Source: Bdellovibrionales bacterium (GTDB lineage Bacteria; Bdellovibrionota; UBA1018). Taken from it: a stretch of 64,000 nucleotides of DNA. The stretch covers positions 124,001-188,000 of the forward strand of contig JAFEAP010000005.1 of the NCBI GenBank assembly GCA_018266355.1. Reading direction: 5' to 3'. Of this stretch, positions 34,113-41,555 are shown one piece after another (the stretch's first letter is position 1; each line of letters starts with the position of its first letter). The position numbers were made by a program, and so were the translations under genes. A model generated the notes under the pieces. The model saw only the letters and a program-made list of their open reading frames with translations. It had not been told where the DNA came from and did no database searches.

Positions 34113-35050
34113 GACGTCACCCGCTCCCACCCCGGCGAACCGTCGGCGAGCGGCGGCCGCTCGAACTCGAATTTCCCCGGATAGAGGATCTCCGCCAGGA
34201 TCTCGAGCGCACCGAGCGTGCGCGGTCCCGGTCGATTGAAATACTGGTTCCCGTCGGCGATCGCGACTCGGCCCTCGCGAAACGCGCGGAGGCCCCGAAA
34301 GCGCGGTTCTTCCGTGAGGAGGTGCAATTCCTTTCGCGTGCGCGCAAGACCGAACCCGCAGGGCGCGACGATCACGACGTCGGGATCTTTCGCGACGAGG
34401 TCGTCGAACGTCATCGACGGAGAATGCTTTCCGGCCTCGCCGAAGAGGTTCTCCCCTCCCGCCGCGAAGACGAGCTCCGGCATCCAGTTTCCCGCCGCCA
34501 TGAGCGGCTCGATCCACTCGACGATCGCGACCCGCGGCCGGGTGCGGCCCTGGTTCAGCCGATCCGCGATGCGCGAGATCGCGGAAAACTTCCCTTTCAA
34601 TTCCGCGACGAGCCGATCCCCGCGCGGTTCGAGGCCGATCGCCCGCGCGACGCGCCGGATGTCTTCATGGACGTCCGCGAGCGAATTCGGAGTGAGCGAA
34701 ACGAGCGTCCCCGAGAAACCGGCCTCGCCCGCGAGCGCGCGCTCGACGTCCTTCAAACTCACCGCGCAGACTTCGCACTGGGTTTGGGTGAGGATCACGT
34801 CGGGAGCGAGCGCCCGAAGTTTCTCGCGATCGACTTCGTAGATCGAAAGCGCGTCCCGCACGCGGGACTTCACTTCGCGATCGATCTCGGCCGAACTCCC
34901 GCCGGTCGGGAAGGAAGGGACGGTGACTTGGGGAAGTTTCGTTACCGCGGCCGGAAAATCGCACTCGTGCGATCGGCCGACGAGCATGGACTCGGCTCCG
35001 AGGGCGGCGACGATTTCGGTCGCGGACGCGATGAGCGAAAGCACCTTCAT
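34109..35050 (-). CDS. Cobalamin-binding, BtuF-like protein without signal peptide
   Basis: The 313-aa product has a class III periplasmic-binding-protein fold as in BtuF: KVLSLIASATEIVAALGA, VGRSHECDFP, LAPDVILTQTQCEVCAVS, DPDVVIVAPCGFGL and ADGNQYFNRPGPR. It starts directly at the fold (MKVLSLIAS) with no export signal, as in the cytoplasmic 'cobalamin-binding protein' group. The ATG overlaps the TGA of a DUF5522 gene (ATGA). No ABC permease or ATPase gene is nearby. B12 binding is inferred from the family. Confidence 0.8.
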   Translation of the reverse strand: MKVLSLIASATEIVAALGAESMLVGRSHECDFPAAVTKLPQVTVPSFPTGGSSAEIDREVKSRVRDALSIYEVDREKLRALAPDVILTQTQCEVCAVSLKDVERALAGEAGFSGTLVSLTPNSLADVHEDIRRVARAIGLEPRGDRLVAELKGKFSAISRIADRLNQGRTRPRVAIVEWIEPLMAAGNWMPELVFAAGGENLFGEAGKHSPSMTFDDLVAKDPDVVIVAPCGFGLARTRKELHLLTEEPRFRGLRAFREGRVAIADGNQYFNRPGPRTLGALEILAEILYPGKFEFERPPLADGSPGWERVTS

Positions 35051-35214
35051 TCGTCTTCTTTCCCCCGCCGTCCCGGCACGTTCGCGTGACCGTAGGGGCA
35101 GTGCCGGCACCCCGATCCGCAGCACGTGCCGCGCGCGAGGTGGTACGCCTCCGTGAAAACGAGGAGACCGTTTTCGTCGAGATAGTAGTCGATGCCTTCG
35201 CGCAGGGTGCCCAC
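35047..35214 (-). CDS. DUF5522 small cysteine-rich protein
   Basis: The 55-residue ORF starts at GTG 35214, the only start codon after an in-frame TGA. The product contains YYLDENGLLVFTEAYHLARG followed by TCCGSGCRHCPYGHAN, with four conserved cysteines (C31, C32, C36, C39). This is the recognisable DUF5522 pattern. Its stop overlaps the start of the BtuF-like gene by one base step (ATGA), so the two are translationally coupled. The cysteine cluster suggests metal or Fe-S binding. Function unknown. Confidence 0.8.
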   Translation of the reverse strand: MGTLREGIDYYLDENGLLVFTEAYHLARGTCCGSGCRHCPYGHANVPGRRGKEDE

Positions 35215-35301
35215 GCGGAAGGGTTCTCAGAAAATGGCACTTGATGTCAAACTTCTCGCACCCGAATGCCTCGGCCCGCGGATTGCTTCCTAAGTGCGGA
35301 G

Positions 35302-35661
35302 ATGAACTCGAAACTCCCGTTCCGCCTCATTGCCCTTTCGTTCCTCTCCTTCTTCTTCCTCATTTTGGAGGCGAATGCCGGTGGCTCGCTCTCGCGGGAA
35401 GAGTTTCTGAACGCGATCGGCGACGAATCGATCCGTACCTACGTCGCCGAGCATTTCGCCTTGGCCGAGGACGGCCGCGCGCTTCGAGCGGGACGCCAGC
35501 TCCCGAACGCGGGCGAGCGGATCGCGCCCTTCGAGATCGTCGCCGAAGCTACGACCGGGACCGACGGGCCGATGGTCCTCCACCTCGATTCCGTCCCGAC
35601 CCACCAGGTCGTCTTGATCCCCTGCGCGGAAAGCGTCCATTATGACGCCCATTGCGAATAA
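35302..35661 (+). CDS. Small exported protein of unknown function
   Basis: The 119-aa product is preceded by GCGGAG. A signal peptide (FRLIALSFLSFFFLILEANA) is cleaved before GGSLSREE. The mature part is about 90 residues with two cysteines near the C-terminus (LIPCAESVHYDAHCE), probably a disulfide. The start at 35302 is preferred over an upstream frame at 35266 because it begins directly with the export signal. No family is recognised. It lies between the DUF5522/BtuF-like unit (divergent) and tex. Confidence 0.55.
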   Translation: MNSKLPFRLIALSFLSFFFLILEANAGGSLSREEFLNAIGDESIRTYVAEHFALAEDGRALRAGRQLPNAGERIAPFEIVAEATTGTDGPMVLHLDSVPTHQVVLIPCAESVHYDAHCE

Positions 35662-35728
35662 CGCCAGACCGCGTCATCAGATTCTCTTTTTCTCCCGGAT
35701 TTCGATCCTTTAGATTCAGAACCTCGAA

Positions 35729-38320
35729 ATGATGAATCTTCAGACTTGGATCCAAACTGAGCTCCCCGAGATTTCGCTGAAATCCGCGGATTCCGTCCTT
35801 AACCTCACCGCCGAAGGGGCGACGATTCCCTTCATCGCGCGGTACCGGAAAGAAGCGACCGGCGGACTCGACGAAGTCCAGATCCAAAAAGTGATCGACG
35901 CGAAGGAAAGCTTCGACACGATCACGCACCGTCAGACCTTCATCCTCGGCGAAATCGAGAAGCAGGGGAAACTCACCGACGAGCTGAAGACGAAGATCCT
36001 TTCGACGTTCCAGCCGAACCTCCTCGAAGACCTCTATCTTCCGTACAAGGTGAAGAAGAAGTCGAAGGCGACCCTCGCGAAGGAAGCCGGTCTCCTCCCG
36101 CTCGCGGATTGGATCTGGGACTGCGGCCACGGGCTCGCCAAACCCGAACCGGGCCAGTCGCTCGAGCTCTGGGCGTTCACCTTCCGGAACGAAGAGAAAG
36201 GTTTCGTCGACGCCGAGAAATGCATCCAGGGCGCGACCGACATCCTCGTCGAGCGCCTCTCCGAGCGCGCCGACCTCCGCGCCCGGGTGCGCGACCGCGT
36301 TTTCCGCGAGGGGACGCTGAAAGCGGCGAAGGCCGCGAAAGCGAAGCCGAACTCGAAATACGAGATGTACTTCAAGTACCAGGAGCCGCTCACGGCGCTG
36401 CTGAAGTCGGAAGCCTCCCACCGCTACCTCGCGATCCGTCGCGGGTGGATGGAAGAAGAACTCACCATCGGCATCGCGGGCCCCGCGGGCGAAGTCGATC
36501 CGTTCGAGACCGAGCTGCCGGCGATTTTCGAAGCCGAGGCCGTGACCGACAAGGAATCTCCCGGCACCGAAGTTCTCCTGAAGGCCGCCCGCATCGCGTT
36601 CAAAGCGCACGTCCTGCCCGCGATCGAGAACGAAGCGCACAAGAAGCTGAAGGAGATCGCCGACGAAACCGCGATCGACGTCTTCGCCCAGAACGTGAAG
36701 AAGCTCCTCCTCGCTTCGCCGTTCGGTCCGAAGGCCGTCCTCGGCGTCGACCCGGGCATCCGCACGGGCTGCAAGGTCGCCGTCGTGAGCGATTCGGGAA
36801 AATTCGTGGGCGATACGGTCCTCCACCTCCAAACCGACGATGGAAAATCGAAAGCGAAGGAATTCCTCGGCACCGTCCTCAAGATGGGCGACATCAAGGC
36901 GATCGCCGTCGGAAACGGCACCGCCGGACGTGAAACCGAAGCGTTCGTCCGCCAGACCGTGAAGGAAACCGGCGTCGACGTTCCGGTCGTGATGGTGAGC
37001 GAGGCCGGCGCCTCGGTCTACTCCGCCTCCGAAGTCGCGCGCGAGGAATTCCCGGACCTCGACCTCACGATCCGCGGTGCGATCTCGATCGCCCGCCGGC
37101 TCCAGGACCCGCTCGCCGAACTCGTGAAGGTCGAACCGAAGTCGATCGGCGTCGGTCAGTACCAGCACGACGTTTCGCCGAACGCGCTGAAGAAGTCGCT
37201 CGAACTCGTCGTCGACACCTGCGTGAACTCGGTCGGAGTGAACCTGAATACCGCCTCGAAGTACCTCCTTTCGCGCGTTTCCGGCATCGGACCGGGCCTC
37301 GCCCAGGCGATCGTCGAGTACCGCGGAGCGAACGGTCTCTTTAAATCCCGCGCCGGACTCCTCGAAGTGCCGCGTTTCTCGGCGAAGACCTACGAACAAG
37401 CCGCGGGTTTCCTGCGGATCCCGGAATCCGACGACCCGCTCGACAACACGGGCGTCCACCCGGAGCGTTACTCCGACCTCACCGAAGCGGCGGCTAAACT
37501 CGGGAAATCCGTGAAGGAACTCATGGGCTCCGACGGCGTCCGCGCGATCCGCGACGCGAAGGACCTCGCGAAAGGACTCCTCGATAAGCTCGGCGAGTTC
37601 ACGTTCGAGGACGTCCTCAAGGAACTCGAGAAGCCGGGACGCGACCCCCGGGACGCGTTCGTCCCCTTCGCGTTTCGCGACGACATCTTCGCCGTGAAGG
37701 ATCTCCAGCCGGCGATGATCTGCCCGGGCATCGTGACGAACGTCACGAACTTCGGCGCGTTCGTCGACATCGGCGTCCACCAAGACGGCCTCGTGCACAT
37801 CTCGCAGATCTCGAACACCTACGTGAAGGACCCGCGCGACGTCGTGAGCCCGGGCGACCGGGTGACGGTGAAGGTCCTCGAAGTGAACCTCGAGAAGAAC
37901 CAGATCTCGCTGACGATGAAGACGGGCGAGAAAACGGAAGGCGCTTCGCGCCGCGGACGCGGCAAGGACGGCAAGCAGGCCGAAGGCGGCGGCGGAAAGC
38001 GTTCGCGCCGACCGAAGAAGGAAGACCGCCCGGCCGCTCCGCTGACGGTGAAAAACCCGACGCTCTCCTTCAAGGAAAGCGCGGACGGAAAGGCGACGGT
38101 CATCTCGAGTCCGAACCGGGCCGCGAACGAGCGGCAGGATCGCCAAGACCGCGGCGCCGGAGCCTCCCTCGCGCGTTCGGATCGCCCGCGTGGCCGACCG
38201 GGCGATCGCGACGACCGCGGACCGCGGCCGGACCGGGGCGCTCCGCGAGAGCACCGCGAAGAGATGAAGCATAATCCGTTCGCGGGACTGGCCGGACTGA
38301 AGGGCTCGCTGAAACGGTGA
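35729..38320 (+). CDS. tex: Tex/YhgF-family transcription accessory RNA-binding protein
   Basis: The 863-aa product has Tex signatures: FIARYRKEATGGLDEVQI, LEDLYLPYKVKKK, the YqgF-like core VLGVDPGIRTGCKVAVV, VSEAGASVYSASEVA, KSIGVGQYQHDV, helix-hairpin-helix NTASKYLLSRVSGIGPGLA, and an S1 domain (GIVTNVTNFGAFVDIGVHQD) at about residues 660-725. It extends about 90 residues beyond typical Tex, with a basic, disordered Arg/Gly/Asp-rich tail that may bind nucleic acid. The family affects transcription and ribosome-associated RNA processes. The stop overlaps the GTG start of the next gene. Confidence 0.93.
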   Translation: MMNLQTWIQTELPEISLKSADSVLNLTAEGATIPFIARYRKEATGGLDEVQIQKVIDAKESFDTITHRQTFILGEIEKQGKLTDELKTKILSTFQPNLLEDLYLPYKVKKKSKATLAKEAGLLPLADWIWDCGHGLAKPEPGQSLELWAFTFRNEEKGFVDAEKCIQGATDILVERLSERADLRARVRDRVFREGTLKAAKAAKAKPNSKYEMYFKYQEPLTALLKSEASHRYLAIRRGWMEEELTIGIAGPAGEVDPFETELPAIFEAEAVTDKESPGTEVLLKAARIAFKAHVLPAIENEAHKKLKEIADETAIDVFAQNVKKLLLASPFGPKAVLGVDPGIRTGCKVAVVSDSGKFVGDTVLHLQTDDGKSKAKEFLGTVLKMGDIKAIAVGNGTAGRETEAFVRQTVKETGVDVPVVMVSEAGASVYSASEVAREEFPDLDLTIRGAISIARRLQDPLAELVKVEPKSIGVGQYQHDVSPNALKKSLELVVDTCVNSVGVNLNTASKYLLSRVSGIGPGLAQAIVEYRGANGLFKSRAGLLEVPRFSAKTYEQAAGFLRIPESDDPLDNTGVHPERYSDLTEAAAKLGKSVKELMGSDGVRAIRDAKDLAKGLLDKLGEFTFEDVLKELEKPGRDPRDAFVPFAFRDDIFAVKDLQPAMICPGIVTNVTNFGAFVDIGVHQDGLVHISQISNTYVKDPRDVVSPGDRVTVKVLEVNLEKNQISLTMKTGEKTEGASRRGRGKDGKQAEGGGGKRSRRPKKEDRPAAPLTVKNPTLSFKESADGKATVISSPNRAANERQDRQDRGAGASLARSDRPRGRPGDRDDRGPRPDRGAPREHREEMKHNPFAGLAGLKGSLKR

Positions 38321-38853
38321 CCGACGAAACGACCGAGCTCGGAGAATGCCTCTCTTGCCGTAAACGCGCAGGGGCGTACGCCTGCGTGAGCTGCGCGGAC
38401 GCGGTTTGCAAGCCGTGCTCCGAAAAGGTTTCCGATCCCCTTTTCGCCTCCCTCGAAGCGATCCCGAACGAGCAAGTCGAGGGGCGCTTCTGCGGCCGAT
38501 GCTGGGACGCCGAGATGGCAGCGCGGCTCGAGGCCTTCCAGTCGACGCTCGAAGCGGCGAAGCAAGTCTTCGTCTTTTTTACGACGCAGAAAAAGCACAT
38601 CCCGCTCATCCGGAAGTCGAAAACGCCGGTGAACGTCGAATCCTGTCCGGATCGCGACGAGACGATCCTCCGTCTCGCGTACGTCGCCGCGAAGGAAGAA
38701 TACAACGCGGTCGTCGACGTCGAAGTCACCGTGAAAAAGGTCCGCGCCGGCGGATCGAACAAGACCGCCGATTGGAAGGGCACCGGATTTCCGGCGCTCG
38801 TCGACGGAAAGAAAGTCGACTTGCAGGACTCGCGCGAGCAGATCTACCGATAG
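38317..38853 (+). CDS. Zinc-finger protein with YbjQ-like C-terminal region
   Basis: The 178-aa product starts at GTG 38317, overlapping the tex stop (GTGA). The N-terminus has a cross-brace cysteine set (C11/C14, C23/C26, C31/C34, C59/C62; e.g. CLSCRKRAGAYACVSC), like B-box or zinc-ribbon modules. The C-terminal segment AYVAAKEEYNAVVDVEVTVK with a later GTGFPALV resembles the UPF0145/YbjQ fold by eye only (pattern 'A..NAVV.V ... GT'). Coupling to tex suggests co-expression with an RNA-binding factor. Function unknown. Confidence 0.6.
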   Translation: MTDETTELGECLSCRKRAGAYACVSCADAVCKPCSEKVSDPLFASLEAIPNEQVEGRFCGRCWDAEMAARLEAFQSTLEAAKQVFVFFTTQKKHIPLIRKSKTPVNVESCPDRDETILRLAYVAAKEEYNAVVDVEVTVKKVRAGGSNKTADWKGTGFPALVDGKKVDLQDSREQIYR

Positions 38854-38863
38854 GGCGCTCGAG

Positions 38864-38997
38864 CTTTGCCTGGTTTTTCTATTGGAATTTTCCGCTCGCA
38901 CGGCTCGTTCGGCCTTCCTGGCCTGCGCGCCGAGCCGCCTCCGGCTGCGCGGCGCTCGCGTGCGAGCGGAAAATTCCAATAGAAAAACCAGGCAAAG
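38864..38997. repeat. Long perfect hairpin repeat, copy A
   Basis: Arms 38864-38902 and 38959-38997 (39 bp) are exact reverse complements. The arm begins CTTTGCCTGGTTTTTCTATT. The 56-bp loop (38903-38958) has its own GC-rich inner hairpin and is almost identical to the reverse complement of the loop of copy B. The gap 38854-39256 contains copies A and B and no other supported feature. Confidence 0.9.
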
Positions 38998-39088
38998 TCC
39001 GTATGCGAGGGGACGATGAAGAGGGGCGCAAGGAACCGCGTCCGATGGCGCATACCGCGGCACGTGATCGTGCTCTGAACGCGGGCGC

Positions 39089-39225
39089 CTTTCATTCTCT
39101 TTTCCTCTGGGATTTTTTACCGCTCACGCGAGCGCCGCGCAGCCGGAGGCGGCTCGGCGCGCAGGCCATGGATGGCCGAACGAGCCGTGAGCGGTAAAAA
39201 ATCCCAGAGGAAAAGAGAATGAAAG
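39089..39225. repeat. Long perfect hairpin repeat, copy B (inverted relative to A)
   Basis: Arms 39089-39128 and 39186-39225 (40 bp) are exact reverse complements. The arm begins CTTTCATTCTCTTTTCCTCT. The 57-bp loop (39129-39185) is a near copy of the loop of A in the opposite direction, with a few changes in one short segment (TTCC in A against ATCCAT in B). The arms of A and B align over CTTT, TTTTC, ATTTT and CCGCTC but differ elsewhere, and each difference is mirrored in the partner arm. Confidence 0.9.
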
Positions 39226-39256
39226 CTCGGTCCCGAGAAAACTCGCCGTAACGAGT

Positions 39257-39784
39257 CTACTGTTTCTGCTTCAGCTGGATCTTCGCGCGCTCGCCGACGG
39301 CGAGATCGCGGTCCGGCTCGACGGAAAATTCCCAGTTCTTCCCGATCATCGGGCGAAGGCGATAGCGCTTACCGAGTTTTCCCGAGAACCGGTAGCGCGC
39401 ATCGGTTCCGAAGCGGAAACGAGCGGCTTCGGCTCCGGTTTCGTCGACGACCTCCATCTGGAAACTCCGGCAGAGTTCCGGATTGTCCGTCGGATCGTCG
39501 GGAAGCTTCACGCTGCAATCGAAAGTTATCGTCCCCTGGTTCGTCTTCGTTTCGCGCTCGCGCCGCTCGCGCGCTTCCTGGGCGGACTGAACGCCCATCT
39601 GCGTGGCGGCACCGACGGCGAGGATCGCGGCGCTCGTCGGATCGGTAGCGGTCTGGACTTCGGTCGGCTGCGGAACGGAAGAAGCGGGCGCGCCCGGTGC
39701 CGGTTCCTGGACGGAAGTCGTCGCGCACGCGGTAAGACCCGCGAGCAGGGCGCCGACGGCCAGGGATGCGAAAGGTTTCGCCAT
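39257..39784 (-). CDS. Lipoprotein of unknown function
   Basis: The 175-aa product has a signal peptide with lipobox (LAGLTACATTS), then a Pro/Ala/Ser-rich linker and a short helical stretch (AAILAVGAATQMGVQSAQEA). A C-terminal beta-rich domain has two cysteines (FDCSVKLPDD, ELCRSFQ) and ends RAKIQLKQKQ. Envelope-attached. The start codon at 39784 has no Shine-Dalgarno sequence but carries TAGGGT 6 nt upstream, mirroring the divergent 39843 gene. No family is recognised. Confidence 0.65.
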   Translation of the reverse strand: MAKPFASLAVGALLAGLTACATTSVQEPAPGAPASSVPQPTEVQTATDPTSAAILAVGAATQMGVQSAQEARERRERETKTNQGTITFDCSVKLPDDPTDNPELCRSFQMEVVDETGAEAARFRFGTDARYRFSGKLGKRYRLRPMIGKNWEFSVEPDRDLAVGERAKIQLKQKQ

Positions 39785-39790
39785 TGCCCC

Positions 39791-39796
39791 ACCCTA
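39791..39796 (-). promoter_or_regulatory. TAnnnT -10-like hexamer 6 nt before an ATG (leaderless start)
   Basis: On the minus strand TAGGGT ends 6 nt before the ATG at 39784. Confidence 0.4.
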
Positions 39797-39830
39797 GCCT
39801 CTTTTCCGCCGAAAATTCAACCCTCTGGGG

Positions 39831-39836
39831 TAGAAT
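39831..39836 (+). promoter_or_regulatory. TAnnnT -10-like hexamer 6 nt before an ATG (leaderless start)
   Basis: TAGAAT ends 6 nt before the ATG at 39843. It forms a divergent pair with the site at 39791-39796. Confidence 0.45.
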
Positions 39837-39842
39837 CGGGCC

Positions 39843-40802
39843 ATGTCGCTCGACGAACTCGCGAAACGTTTACGCCTCGCGCCTTGGCGTTCGAAACGCC
39901 AAGCGAAAGCCCTGCGAGCGAACCTCACGCAGTACGTGAAATACCGCGGATCTCGGAAGAAAGTCGCGAAAGGCGCGTTGCCCGGCCAAGCCTTCGACGG
40001 GTTTTACCTCGCCGTGAGCCCGCTTTTCCGTCGCTCGCGCGCGCGCTTTCTCGCTCAAGGCGGAAAGTTCGAGGCGCGTTTCGTGACCTCGCCGCGGAGC
40101 CTTTCCTCGGCGATCCTCCTCGAAAACCGAATCCAGTACAGCCCGACCGAGGACGAACTCCTCTGGCAAGCCACCGACCCCGCCGAACGCGGCAGCGACG
40201 AAGCGCTCCTACGCCTCGTCGGCTACTCGACTTCGCTCTTTCACGAACAGAGTCACCGGATCCTCTGGAAACTCCTTCCCCCGCCGGCCGATCAAAGCGA
40301 GGCCGGTTTGAGCCGGTATTTGAACCTCGTCGAATCGATCGTGATCGGTCTCGATATGGCGCTCGGAGACGAGCTCGGGCCGAAACTTTCGGCGCTCGGC
40401 TACCAAACCGGCACGCTTTACGATCCTGGTAGCTACGCGAAGTTCGACACGCGACGCGACCGCCGGAACTACCTCCACGTCGCGATCCGCGCGACCTATC
40501 TCGCGCTCGAACTCTACGAAAAGAAGGACGTCCGCCGCGCGATGCGCGCCTGGGCCCCCGCGTGGATGCCGAACCTCCACCGCGAGGCGGTCGCCCACGC
40601 GGTCGATCGCGCCCTTCGCCTCGACGTCGCGTTCGTCCGGGTGACGAACCTGCTTTGGCAGGAGAAGCACCTCCCCGGCTTCGGAAAGTTCATCGCCCGC
40701 GCGAAAGGCAAACGGGCGCGGGTGGCCCTCGAGAAGGATCCCGCGGACTGGATCGGGCCCTACCTCGCGATCGAAGCGGTCTTTACGGCCTTCGGACTCT
40801 GA
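39843..40802 (+). CDS. HEXXH-motif protein, possible zincin-like metallopeptidase
   Basis: The 319-aa product has no signal peptide and a basic N-terminus (LRLAPWRSKRQAKALRAN). The helix SLFHEQSHRILWKL carries H134-E135-Q-S-H138, matching the HEXXH zinc-peptidase motif. About 25 residues later NLVESIVIGLDM offers the third-ligand glutamate spacing of gluzincins. This is a motif-level inference; the protein could equally be a non-catalytic zincin-like relative. The remainder is helical (LHREAVAHAVDRALRLDVAF) and unrecognised. It probably starts as a leaderless message. Confidence 0.5.
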   Translation: MSLDELAKRLRLAPWRSKRQAKALRANLTQYVKYRGSRKKVAKGALPGQAFDGFYLAVSPLFRRSRARFLAQGGKFEARFVTSPRSLSSAILLENRIQYSPTEDELLWQATDPAERGSDEALLRLVGYSTSLFHEQSHRILWKLLPPPADQSEAGLSRYLNLVESIVIGLDMALGDELGPKLSALGYQTGTLYDPGSYAKFDTRRDRRNYLHVAIRATYLALELYEKKDVRRAMRAWAPAWMPNLHREAVAHAVDRALRLDVAFVRVTNLLWQEKHLPGFGKFIARAKGKRARVALEKDPADWIGPYLAIEAVFTAFGL

Positions 40803-40820
40803 GCCCCGATCGCCAAGGTT

Positions 40821-40850
40821 TTGACGCCACGCCTCCCTAGAAAATATATC
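40821..40850 (+). promoter_or_regulatory. Probable sigma-70-type promoter
   Basis: TTGACG (40821-40826) is followed after 18 bp by TATATC (40845-40850). A transcript would begin about 50 nt before the 40907 gene. The surrounding gap is markedly AT-rich for this genome. Confidence 0.45.
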
Positions 40851-40906
40851 CGATCTAAATTGTCAATTTTCTTTAGGTTCACGCTTCCGGCGTCGATCTA
40901 GAGGAC

Positions 40907-41461
40907 ATGGGCCGTCCGGATTCCGGGAAACGCGAATCGAATCCTCCGAAAGGAGCCTTTCCTCACGGAAAGGTGACCGCCGCGCACCTCGCGGGTCTTC
41001 GGCCACGCCCCGCTCCTGAATCGCCGATCGGCGCGTGGGATTCCTCGACCGCTTTCATCGCCGGCGTCTCGCTCGCGTTCCTCGGCTATCCCGAACTGTC
41101 GGCGCTGAACGTCGCCGCGAAGACCGGCATGCCCTACTCGGCGTTCGAACTCCTCGTTCTCCTCGGCGTGATCGCGCTTTTCGGCGTCTTTCCCCTCGTT
41201 TTTCTGCAGCACTGTTTTCTCCAGCACCTCTTCCCGAAGCTCTCCGGCCGCTCGCCCACGCGCGCCGTCCGCCTCGCGAGCGCCGGCGTCGCCCTCGCGG
41301 TCATGCTTTTCTCGACCGAAGCGATGAAGCCGATGGTCGGTTACGATCAGAAAGTCGCCGCGAACCGCGCCGCCCATCCTCGGATCGCCGGCGAGTCGAA
41401 CCGGATGCCGGCCGCGGCTCCCGTCGAATCGATCCGCGACGGCACGACGCTCTACCGCTGA
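40907..41461 (+). CDS. Membrane protein of unknown function, about three spans
   Basis: The 184-aa product is preceded by AGAGGAC. A basic, proline-rich N-terminus of about 40 residues is followed by hydrophobic segments STAFIAGVSLAFLGY, AFELLVLLGVIALFGVFPLV and VRLASAGVALAVMLF, and a polar C-terminal tail. Cysteine and histidines cluster between spans (LQHCFLQHLF). It is probably an inner-membrane protein. No family is recognised. The GTG at residue 23 is a less likely alternative start. Possible promoter at 40821-40850. Confidence 0.55.
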   Translation: MGRPDSGKRESNPPKGAFPHGKVTAAHLAGLRPRPAPESPIGAWDSSTAFIAGVSLAFLGYPELSALNVAAKTGMPYSAFELLVLLGVIALFGVFPLVFLQHCFLQHLFPKLSGRSPTRAVRLASAGVALAVMLFSTEAMKPMVGYDQKVAANRAAHPRIAGESNRMPAAAPVESIRDGTTLYR

Positions 41462-41555
41462 TCTCCGGTTCGCCGTTCATCTAAGATTGTTTAACGATCG
41501 AGGAAACGCGCTGCCCCCTTCCGTTCGAGCGGAAAGGCTGATTTAGTCGAGGCCT

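Noticed and set aside
38406..39197. 263-codon ORF running from the zinc-finger gene through the hairpin repeats
   Set aside because: It is out of frame with the supported gene and reads through the palindromes, so it is not a coding region.
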